DNA of 40,350 nt from Pirellulaceae bacterium. Lineage in GTDB: Bacteria > Planctomycetota > Planctomycetia > Pirellulales > Pirellulaceae. Under the pieces are notes generated by a model. It did not search any database. It was not told the origin of the DNA and saw nothing but the letters and a program-made list of their open reading frames with translations. The position numbers and the translations under genes were made by a program. The stretch is from the NCBI GenBank assembly GCA_016784735.1, contig JADHUC010000076.1, positions 1-40,350 on the forward strand, written 5' to 3'. Every line of letters starts with the position of its first letter. Within the stretch, counting starts at the first letter, position 1. Below are positions 7,701-14,947 of this stretch, in pieces.

Positions 7701-9020
7701 CTACTTCAATTTGGTGAATCCGGGGATGGGGACCGGGTAGGTGTCGTCGGCGTCGGGTTTGACCGGCGGTTCCATGTCGAGTGCGCATTCTTCGGGGCCG
7801 GCCTTCCAGGTCGATTTCATGGCTTCCTCCCAAGTCATCTGTCGCCCACTGTAGACGACCATTTGGCCCATGACGGCCATCATGGTGCTGGTTGCCATGT
7901 AACTGCCGTTGTTGATCGGCTTGCCGGCGCGGATCGAGGCGAACATCTCTTGGTGTTCGATGTCGTACATATTTCCTTTGGGCCCCTCGTACTGCCAGTC
8001 GGTCTCGCCTTCGATGCGACCTTTGATCACGTTGCAGCGTCCCTTGGTGCCCAGCAGGTTGTCCGACACTTCTCCGAAGCAGCCGGTTTGTGCTCGGCAA
8101 TTGCCGAACATGCGCACGCCGTTGGCGTATTCGTAGACGATGGAGTGATGGTCAAACACGTCGCCGTAGACCGAACCGAACGACGAGGATCTTCCGCCCA
8201 ATCCGAACGCCTTGACCGGCGGCTCCTCGAGCATCGCCCAGGCGCCTTTGTCCGTGCAGTGCAAAAGCGACTGCGGCACGTCATCGCCGGACAGCCAGCG
8301 GAAGTGATACCAATTGCGGAATTGATATTCCAATTCGCTCCACCCTTCTTTGCGCGGAATCAACCGGTACGGCCCACGCATGTAGGTCTCTTGGATCGCG
8401 ACAATATCGCCGATCGCACCGTCCAGCACGCGTTTCATGGTCTCGCGAACGATCGTGCTGTAACGCCAGCATAACCCGGAGACGACGGCCAAGCCTTTCT
8501 TCCGAGCATCTTCGCAGGCGGATATCACCAACTGAATTCCGGGTGGATCAATGGCATGAGGCTTCTCGAGGAATACATGTTTGCCGGCATCCACCGCCGC
8601 CTTAAGGTATGGTGCGTGGAATCGAGACGCGCAGGCGATTAACACGACGTCGACGCCGCTTTCGATCACTTTCTGGTAGGCATCGAGGCCGACGAAGCAA
8701 TGATCGTCGTCCACGGCAACCTGCTCTCCTTTCATCTGGGCCAGTCGATCGCGGCTTGTCTTGGCGCGGTCTTCGAAAACGTCAGCCATGGCCGTCAGCT
8801 TCGCGTTCGGGTCGGCGCCCAGAGCTTGCGCGGCTGCACCCGAACCGCGCCCGCCGCAGCCGATCAAGCCCACCTTGAGAATGTCACTGCCCGCGGCATG
8901 CGCGCCACGGCTGAGGGCTAGACTCCCAACGGCCGCCCCCGATAACGCCGCCGCAGAAGTCGTCAGGAACCCGCGACGTGAAGACCTCTTGGCTGTGACC
9001 CCGCTCGCCGAATTCGACAT
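7701..9020 (-). CDS. Tat-exported Gfo/Idh/MocA family oxidoreductase
   Basis: A 439-residue oxidoreductase with a twin-arginine leader: SSRRGFLTT (R15-R16), hydrophobic AALSGAAVGSLAL and an AHA cleavage site near residue 42. Then IGCGGRGSG (residues 53-61), HVFLEKPHAID with the family EKP, and a C-terminal sugar-binding domain. Tat export suggests folding with NAD(P) in the cytoplasm and activity in the periplasm, as in glucose-fructose oxidoreductase, where the cofactor is held tightly. A paralogue of 2652-3896, which lacks the leader. A ribosome site AAAAGG sits about 9 bases before the ATG. Probably monocistronic, with convergent and divergent neighbours. Substrate unknown. Confidence 0.93.
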   Translation of the reverse strand: MSNSASGVTAKRSSRRGFLTTSAAALSGAAVGSLALSRGAHAAGSDILKVGLIGCGGRGSGAAAQALGADPNAKLTAMADVFEDRAKTSRDRLAQMKGEQVAVDDDHCFVGLDAYQKVIESGVDVVLIACASRFHAPYLKAAVDAGKHVFLEKPHAIDPPGIQLVISACEDARKKGLAVVSGLCWRYSTIVRETMKRVLDGAIGDIVAIQETYMRGPYRLIPRKEGWSELEYQFRNWYHFRWLSGDDVPQSLLHCTDKGAWAMLEEPPVKAFGLGGRSSSFGSVYGDVFDHHSIVYEYANGVRMFGNCRAQTGCFGEVSDNLLGTKGRCNVIKGRIEGETDWQYEGPKGNMYDIEHQEMFASIRAGKPINNGSYMATSTMMAVMGQMVVYSGRQMTWEEAMKSTWKAGPEECALDMEPPVKPDADDTYPVPIPGFTKLK

Positions 9021-9140
9021 AATGATACCTTTTCAGAAAGAAGTTACCCTGCAATGTGCTATCCCGCCGATTCTTACGTCCGAGCGTTTCCGCCGCAACT
9101 TGCCGAACCAGCGGTGCCCATTGTATCCTCTAATCCTTCC

Positions 9141-9155
9141 AATACCAAAGGTATT
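9141..9155. promoter_or_regulatory. Palindrome in the divergent gap 9021-9358, possible operator
   Basis: AATACC-AAA-GGTATT is a perfect 6+6 inverted repeat with looser outer symmetry (CCTCT...AGAGG). It is the only structured signal I see in the 338-bp gap between the divergent genes starting at 9020 and 9359. Its role is a guess. Confidence 0.25.
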
Positions 9156-9358
9156 TCAGAGGTGCGAGTTCGGTGCTGGAGTTGTTTGGCGCCGAGAAGG
9201 CAGCGCCGTGAGGGGGCAATGTCTTGACCCGAATACTTCTCATCTTGGCGAAAACGCAGTTCACTGGATTTCACCATGTCGTCTCGGTTACAATTGGACA
9301 TGCCGTTTTTGAGATCTGGGACTGCGGAACGAGCCATCCTGCATGAATTGGAGATAAA

Positions 9359-10123
9359 ATGCATAACGAACAGGCGAGGGAAAAGGACGCGAAGCCTCGC
9401 GAGGCGGAACCACGGCGAGCTCCCAAGAAGGGACGAAAGGCGAAGAAAGAGAGCATCTTTCTGGTCCCCTACCCGAAAGTCATTTTTTTCTATCCAGCGT
9501 TTCTCACCGCGATTGTGTTGGCGGTTTGGATGGCGCTTACAGATCGCTTCAGTGTCAAAGCCGATGACACGACGGCTGTGGTGCTTACGTGGACGTTCCT
9601 CGGTGTCTTGGCGGTCAACTTAGCGATAATCACATTCGACTTTCCCCGCGCGACGTCGCTTACGATGCTCTTTCTTGTTGCCGCCGTGGTCTTGGGCGGA
9701 GTGCTGCTGTTCACGTTTTATCCGACGCTTGCTCCGGCTGTGACGGAGAAGCTTGGAAAGATCCGCCCTTTGGCTAACGCGACGTTCTACATTGTGTTTT
9801 CGTCCGTGTTGGCCGTGATCTACGTAGCCGTATTCATCAACGTTCGCTTCAACTACTGGGAAGTTCGTCCGAATGAGTTATTGCATCACCACGGTTTCCT
9901 CAGCGACCTGAAGCGTTACGCAGCGCCGAACCTCCGCGTCGACAAGGAAATCAATGATGTCTTCGAGTACATGCTTCTTCGATCCGGACGTCTGATCCTC
10001 CAGCCAAGCAGTGAACGTAGGGCGATCACGCTGGAGAACGTGCTGTTCATAAGCACGAAAGAGAAGGCGATCACTGGCATGCTGGGTGCACTGCAGGTGC
10101 AAGTGCGGAGCGCCGAACATTAG
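9359..10123 (+). CDS. Four-helix membrane protein with C-terminal soluble domain, unknown function
   Basis: A 254-residue protein. Residues 1-35 are very basic and charged (KPREAEPRRAPKKGRKAKK), then four hydrophobic segments at about 41-60, 73-93, 100-121 and 141-162. The last ~90 residues (163-254) are soluble, beginning NYWEVRPNELLHHHGFLSDLKRY and ending with beta-rich ITLENVLFISTKEKA; this looks like a membrane-linked PH-like module, but I cannot assign it firmly. Start supported by GGAG five bases before the ATG. No operon partner on this strand. Function not recognised. Confidence 0.8.
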   Translation: MHNEQAREKDAKPREAEPRRAPKKGRKAKKESIFLVPYPKVIFFYPAFLTAIVLAVWMALTDRFSVKADDTTAVVLTWTFLGVLAVNLAIITFDFPRATSLTMLFLVAAVVLGGVLLFTFYPTLAPAVTEKLGKIRPLANATFYIVFSSVLAVIYVAVFINVRFNYWEVRPNELLHHHGFLSDLKRYAAPNLRVDKEINDVFEYMLLRSGRLILQPSSERRAITLENVLFISTKEKAITGMLGALQVQVRSAEH

Positions 10124-10179
10124 GCATGCCTTCGGCAAATCCGGAGCTTTCCGTTGCCGCTGTCGCGGCGCGACTTCGC

Positions 10180-10590
10180 CTAGTTCGCGTTAACACCTTC
10201 GCTGCGCCGTGTCCAGGCTCGTCCTTCACGGCCTTTGCCAAGCCAATACGCAAGAAGTCCGCCTGCGGAAATCATGATGAGCGTCATGGACCTGAGATCG
10301 TTCACGTGCGTAATGAAATACGTGAAGCTCTTGTCGTCAACGAACGGAGCAAACCGCCATTCGGTGAAAATCCCCAGCAGCAGCGCAAACAATCCACACA
10401 AGACGCCAAGAGCATTCGATCTGACGCCGGACAGAAGTCCACATCCAAGACCTAGCAGTGTGCCCGGCAACATCATTGCGTAGAAACCTTGTCGAGCCAA
10501 GAAGATGAATGCAAAGTAGCCAAGCGCGCCGCCGATGAGACCTCCGACAATGCCGAAGAGCCAGTTTGCTATGTTGAAACTGCCCGCCAT
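10180..10590 (-). CDS. Small membrane protein, unknown function
   Basis: A 136-residue protein if ATG 10590 (MAGSFNIANWLFG) is used. The frame is open upstream to 10788, but that 66-residue extension is cysteine- and histidine-rich, not membrane-like and shows no ribosome site, so I left it out. Four hydrophobic segments follow: WLFGIVGGLIGGALGYFAFI, MMLPGTLLGLGCGLLSG, LGVLCGLFALLLGIF and a last one near MTLIMISAGGLLAYWLG, ending in a basic tail (KGREGRAWTRRSEG). Glycine-rich helices suggest tight packing. Convergent with 9359-10123, 56 bp apart. No family recognised. Confidence 0.65.
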   Translation of the reverse strand: MAGSFNIANWLFGIVGGLIGGALGYFAFIFLARQGFYAMMLPGTLLGLGCGLLSGVRSNALGVLCGLFALLLGIFTEWRFAPFVDDKSFTYFITHVNDLRSMTLIMISAGGLLAYWLGKGREGRAWTRRSEGVNAN

Positions 10591-10813
10591 TGGCCGGTGC
10601 CTATCAGGCTGGAGGATTCGCAGAAGGTGCTCGGCCGACACCATGTCGGCGGAGCACGTCTCCTTCCCCAGTTTACCGCAATCCGAATGCGATTGCGATG
10701 GACAAGTTGTGACAGGCAACAGTTCGTCGGGATAGTGTCTCCCAGACGCGCCGACAAACGAGTCATCGCCGTGGCAAAACGTCTGCATCGTCCTACATCA
10801 GATCAACCTGCCA

Positions 10814-11176
10814 TTAGTGGTGAAATCTTCGGTTCAAATCAATGTGGCCGTTATGGCAGCGGTCGTAGTGCCCCGGTACATAGTGCGGCACATAGTCGTA
10901 ATGGCCGTGGGTGTGCAAGCCGCGAGACCGCGTCCAATGCCGGTACGTTGGGTGGTAGGCGCGGTCGATGTGCACCGAAGGACGGTGCCAAGTGGGGTGG
11001 CTTCGTTGGTATCCATGGCCGCCGTAATAACCGCCGTAATAACCGCCGGAATAACCACCATGATGGCCCCTGTAGCCATTTCCGCAGTGTTGGGCGTACG
11101 CTGATGAATCCCAGAGCAGCGCGGCGCCGCCGAAAATGACCGCAGCCGCCAACCCAAATAGTCTTCGCCCCGTCAT
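10814..11176 (-). CDS. Secreted His/Gly/Tyr-rich small protein
   Basis: A 120-residue protein with a clear signal peptide (MTGRRLFGLAAAVIFGGAALL, cleavage after AYA near residue 28) and a low-complexity mature part: an early GGYYGGYYGGHG tract and about 18 histidines, many in HxH or HY pairs (HTHGHYDY, VPHYVPGHYD), ending RRFHH. Such composition suggests metal binding or a surface or wall-associated role (inference). Start supported by AGGAG upstream of the ATG. Short secreted His/Tyr/Gly proteins are frequent in planctomycetes, but I know no assigned function. Confidence 0.72.
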   Translation of the reverse strand: MTGRRLFGLAAAVIFGGAALLWDSSAYAQHCGNGYRGHHGGYSGGYYGGYYGGHGYQRSHPTWHRPSVHIDRAYHPTYRHWTRSRGLHTHGHYDYVPHYVPGHYDRCHNGHIDLNRRFHH

Positions 11177-11603
11177 GGTCTGGCTCCTTTCGTCTTGATT
11201 GAGGAATGTAGTCTGTGCACGGGTGCTGTCGTTGCTAGTGCAATTGCCGTTCCCAATCGCGTCATGATGGCCTGCGCACGTGCTAACTCACGGTGCGGCA
11301 AGGACTACCGGCTTTCGGGCTCCCCAAGGAATCGCCCTGCACTCATCGGGACTGCCATCATTACCGCATCTCAAGTGATCACTGCGACGACACTTCGTCA
11401 GAGGCCGGGCAATCGGCTCTGGAATTTTCGTTGGTTGCCAGACGTGAAGTGCTACATAGAATGCTTCAAGTTGATCGCGACTTGTCTTCATGCTTAACGC
11501 GAACGACGCCGCGAAAAAAGGAGAAGTGGATCACATTGCCAGTGGATCCACTTGTCCGGTGAGAAACTCCTCTTCAGAGACTTAGAAAGCAAGGAGTGGC
11601 AGC
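11177..11603. other. Divergent intergenic region without a supported gene
   Basis: This 427-bp gap separates the minus-strand His-rich gene from the plus-strand gene at 11604. An open frame of 100 codons (11195-11497) has no recognisable features and I do not call it. The only local structure is the palindrome AGTGGATCCACT at 11541-11552, about 50 bp before the 11604 start. Confidence 0.4.
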
Positions 11604-13262
11604 ATGAGCTGCATAAGATCATTGGTCGGATTGTCGGTAGTGGCGATGGTGTGTGGGTTCTTACCACAAAACACACTTGCGCAGCGACGGGGTGAACTGG
11701 TCGAAGGACTGTTGCGCACGTTTGTGGAATCGCAGTTGCAGAGAGATCGCCAAAACGCGTTCGAACGGCAAGAGGCACTCCAACGGCAACAGATGCTCGA
11801 TCGTCACGGCTACACCCACGGCACGAAACCGCCGGCCGCGGCGACCACGCCACGGATTGCGGTATCGCCTCAAGTGAACACGTACCGTACGACGCTAAGA
11901 TCATTCGCGAGTCAATCGGCTTCTCTGGCGGATGGATTGCAGCGATCGGTCGTCAGCGTTCGCGGTGCGCGCCTGTTGATGGCCGATGCGCTGAAGCTAA
12001 AAGCAGCGTCCGCCATCATGTATGAACACTCCCAAAAGTCGCACGACCTCGCCTTGCTGCGCGAGGAGTATTGCGGTTTGGACTGCCAGTGGCGAGAGAT
12101 GTCCTTTCAGCTTCAGCAGCTTCGTGGACTGGACTCGACCACGACGGGATGCATTCGGCAACTGGACGGGTATAGCGATGGAATCTGTGATCTGCTCGGG
12201 CTGGAACCGCAGTTCGATCGTGAAGCGGTATTCCGGCTCGCGGTCGAGGCAACGGCACACTTGGGCACGCTGCTGGACGACATCCAATACGAACTATATG
12301 GTCTCGAAGGCACCGATTCGCTGGCTGGCGAGTGCCGCGGCCTTGCAGAACAGGCTCGGCGTTTGAGTGGGATCACTAGCGACGCGTCTTACGATGAACT
12401 GATTACGAAATACTCGTCGTTTGTATCAGACTGGCGGAGGTTCGCGGCCGGTGTATACCGTTTCGAGAACACTCATTGCGATCGGAGCATCCGGCGGATT
12501 CGTACCTGCAATCGGCGGGTCTTCGGACAACTGTGGACTCCACTTTCTATCGATCGAGCCTATCTCACACACGTGTCCCATCAGTTGTCTCAGGAAGTGG
12601 ATTTGCTGTTTGAGAATATGACGGTTAAGGCGCTTGTTCAAATGCCCGCGGCCACGCAGCAGGCGGTTCTGACCACGGCTCGGGATATGTTCAGCCATTG
12701 TCAAGAGTACTGCGCGTGCGTTGACAACAACTCGCCGCTGAACGATTTGATGACCGATTACATCGAGATCAACAACCAGTGGACCGCGTTGGACGGTTAC
12801 CTCAACCCGGTTACTTCCAAAACGGTGGCCAGCAGCCGACGACTGATTTCGGCTTATGACGCTGAACTGCGTGGTATTTTGCGAGTTCCGGCGCGGCTGG
12901 ACCACGCCCGCGCGATTCAATTGGCCGCCTCGCTGGAGGAATTGGCGGAGCACTTGCGGTACGATGTCCGCCGCTATGGACGATACTATCACAGTTCTTC
13001 CTTCCGCAATCAGGCCTATCAAAGCAGCGATACTTTCTATGCCCAGGCGAAGAATCTGCACGCCCATTTGCAGAATAGGGCAAACCTCAACGACGTTCAG
13101 GCAAGCTGCAACGGAGCGGTGACGACCTGGGGGTCGGTCTCGGAGGTCATCACGGCCATGCCTAAGAACGGCCTGACCAGCAGCCGCTATCAACTCATGC
13201 ACGAATCGCGCCAAGAGGTACTGCCGGTGATCGCTGAGTTGGCCACTATGCTGGGTGTTTGA
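11604..13262 (+). CDS. Secreted helical protein, unknown function
   Basis: A 552-residue protein with a signal peptide (SLVGLSVVAMVCGFLPQNTLAQ, cleavage near residue 26) and AGGAG before the ATG. The N-terminal mature region is rich in Gln/Arg/Glu (about 30-75) and probably forms a helix or coiled coil. The remainder is mostly alpha-helical with regularly placed cysteines (EYCGLDCQWREM, HCQEYCACVDN) and paired arrangements that suggest repeated helical units. No enzyme motif is visible. It is followed after 28 bp by the 13291 gene, so the two exported proteins form a likely operon and may be partners. Not recognised. Confidence 0.75.
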   Translation: MSCIRSLVGLSVVAMVCGFLPQNTLAQRRGELVEGLLRTFVESQLQRDRQNAFERQEALQRQQMLDRHGYTHGTKPPAAATTPRIAVSPQVNTYRTTLRSFASQSASLADGLQRSVVSVRGARLLMADALKLKAASAIMYEHSQKSHDLALLREEYCGLDCQWREMSFQLQQLRGLDSTTTGCIRQLDGYSDGICDLLGLEPQFDREAVFRLAVEATAHLGTLLDDIQYELYGLEGTDSLAGECRGLAEQARRLSGITSDASYDELITKYSSFVSDWRRFAAGVYRFENTHCDRSIRRIRTCNRRVFGQLWTPLSIDRAYLTHVSHQLSQEVDLLFENMTVKALVQMPAATQQAVLTTARDMFSHCQEYCACVDNNSPLNDLMTDYIEINNQWTALDGYLNPVTSKTVASSRRLISAYDAELRGILRVPARLDHARAIQLAASLEELAEHLRYDVRRYGRYYHSSSFRNQAYQSSDTFYAQAKNLHAHLQNRANLNDVQASCNGAVTTWGSVSEVITAMPKNGLTSSRYQLMHESRQEVLPVIAELATMLGV

Positions 13263-13290
13263 TGAACCATTTCTTTTGAAGGAACCATCG

Positions 13291-14067
13291 ATGAGACGAG
13301 ATTTTCCTATTTGGGCGGTTGTTTGTGCGGCTGTTCTGTCCGTCACCAGCATCAGTGCGGCTCAAGACAATACCAAGAAAGCCTCGGTTGCCAGTCTAGT
13401 GAGAACACTGGGCTACGGAGGAGCGATTCACAACTTCAAAAACTACGTGCTTCGTGGCGATGACAAGTATCGCGCTGCTTCGCTAACGATGTTTGAACGC
13501 GCGAATGAGATTCTCGCCAACCTGGGCAAGACGCCAGGGCTGACGGCGAATGAAACAGTCGCATTGACGGCGATCACGGATATTGTCAATAAATATCAAG
13601 CCAAATTGCCAACCATCGAGCAGCTTCGAAAGCAGAGCAAGAGCGTCGAACAGATTGACGCGGCAGTGGCTGTCGATGACTCCTCGGCCATTGACGCAAT
13701 CGCTACGCTTCGGAACGGACACCGATGGAGCAAGATAGAGAATCTTGATTTCCACATCGGATACGGCAGCGGCATTCACAATTTCAAGAACTTCGTGCTG
13801 CGAGCTGACGAGGAATACCGCGCCAGGGCCGCGTTGGGACTTTCGAACGTGCTACTGATCGTCGCTCGATACCGCGCGTCGGAGGGACTGACGAAAACGC
13901 AGGCCAAGGCATTGGACGATATCGAATCGGTCGTTCGTGCGTACGAGGAGGCATTGGCAACGGTGCAGGAGCTGATTGGCGAGGGCAAGACGGCACAGGA
14001 GATCGATGCCGTCGTGAAGGTCGATGACACTCCCGCGTTGAACGGACTGGCCACGTTGCGAGAGTAG
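13291..14067 (+). CDS. Secreted protein made of two GYGxxIHNFKN modules
   Basis: A 258-residue protein starting at ATG 13291 (GAAGGA ribosome site; the frame is open from 13255 but that start lacks support). Signal peptide MRRDFPIWAVVCAAVLSV, cleaved near SAAQ-25. The mature protein is a tandem duplication of about 100 residues: module 1 at 39-141 with GYGGAIHNFKNYVLR (41-55), module 2 at 155-257 with GYGSGIHNFKNFVLR (157-171). Both continue with a helical hairpin, then (S/T)xxxIDAxVxVDD and end in GLATLR or AIATLR. From memory, a very similar GYGG-IH-FKNYVLR stretch occurs in periplasmic sensor parts of some GGDEF or chemoreceptor proteins; here the module is free-standing. The histidine and arginine may bind a ligand (inference). 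Confidence 0.8.
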   Translation: MRRDFPIWAVVCAAVLSVTSISAAQDNTKKASVASLVRTLGYGGAIHNFKNYVLRGDDKYRAASLTMFERANEILANLGKTPGLTANETVALTAITDIVNKYQAKLPTIEQLRKQSKSVEQIDAAVAVDDSSAIDAIATLRNGHRWSKIENLDFHIGYGSGIHNFKNFVLRADEEYRARAALGLSNVLLIVARYRASEGLTKTQAKALDDIESVVRAYEEALATVQELIGEGKTAQEIDAVVKVDDTPALNGLATLRE

Positions 14068-14407
14068 TCCTGGCAGGTCTTTCTGATATTCAACCGAGGC
14101 CACTCGCAGCAATTGCAGCACCCCTGCGAGGACGTTTCCTGGGTGCCCGCTTCTGCCGTGGCGAATTGCCGTGCCCCGATGCCTTCGGTTAATGTGTCGT
14201 CAGTTCAATGGGGGCGTTGTCGCTCTTCTGACCGCATAGACGCGAGTCACTTCGTTACGGCAGAATCAAAACGATCGTCCGAACTAGCGAACTGGCAAGC
14301 GGTTGCGTCGTTTTCGCCCTCATGTGCGAGACTTGCGGTATGCCGATTGCTCCTCAATTTGTGGCCACCATTCCAGTGATTTGGCGACAAGTTGGGGAGG
14401 GCGAAAC
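14068..14407. other. Intergenic region, nothing recognised
   Basis: This 340-bp stretch contains no coding frame I trust, no clear hairpin and no recognisable promoter, except the ribosome site GGAGG at about 14394-14400 that serves the next gene. Confidence 0.4.
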
Positions 14408-14947
14408 GTGGCAACATCGCGCAGAGTTTGGACACTTCTAATCGTGATTGCCGTGTTAGCGGCAAATTACCTCGCGCTACTTGCATCGCCGGCGTGGGCC
14501 GAACGCCGGGGCCGCCGACATCGGCATGCCGGCGGTTGGGACAAGGGCTGGCATGAAAGCGGCTGGTACGACCCGTTTTGGGTGCGACTGAGGCGTGCTC
14601 CGAAGTACTGGGAAAGCCAAAGCCAACCGGCCACAAGCAGCTACTCCCGCGAGCGGTACGCGGCCATCGCGTACTCGCCGTCGACCGGGAAGTACGGATA
14701 CTCTCACGGCAGTAGCAGCCGTTGTTCAGCCGAGCGGGCGGCACTGGGCCACTGCCCTGAGAAGGACGTTCGTATTCTTGCATGGACGCGAAATGCGTGG
14801 TGCGTGTTGGCGTTAGGCGACAGCGTAGGCGAGTATGGTTGGGCCTGGGCCACGGACTCGCAACGGGCAAAAAGCCGTGCGATTGAAGAATGTCGAAAGC
14901 GGACCACCAACTGCTACATCGCGGTTTGCGTCTTCTCGGGCAACTAG
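14408..14947 (+). CDS. Secreted DUF4189 domain protein
   Basis: A 179-residue protein starting at GTG 14408, chosen because GGGAGGG lies 7 bases upstream and because the resulting N-terminus (ATSRRVWTLLIVIAVLAANY...SPAWA-ER) is a signal peptide; the frame is open further upstream to 14303. The mature N-terminal part is rich in Arg/His/Gly/Trp. Residues 82-176 match the DUF4189 pattern: RYAAIAYSPSTGKYGYSHG, then GDSVGEYGWAWATDSQRAKSRAIEECR, with six cysteines (106, 116, 132, 162, 169, 174) likely to form disulfides. Function of the family is unknown. Its TAG stop overlaps the convergent gene's TAG within one CTAG. Confidence 0.82.
   Translation: MATSRRVWTLLIVIAVLAANYLALLASPAWAERRGRRHRHAGGWDKGWHESGWYDPFWVRLRRAPKYWESQSQPATSSYSRERYAAIAYSPSTGKYGYSHGSSSRCSAERAALGHCPEKDVRILAWTRNAWCVLALGDSVGEYGWAWATDSQRAKSRAIEECRKRTTNCYIAVCVFSGN

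Noticed and set aside
11195..11497. A 100-codon frame upstream of 11604
   Set aside because: No ribosome site, no hydrophobic or domain pattern, and it runs through the expected promoter region.
12426..13352. A 308-codon minus-strand frame across 11604-13262
   Set aside because: Opposite to a gene with signal peptide and ribosome site; composition is unlike protein.
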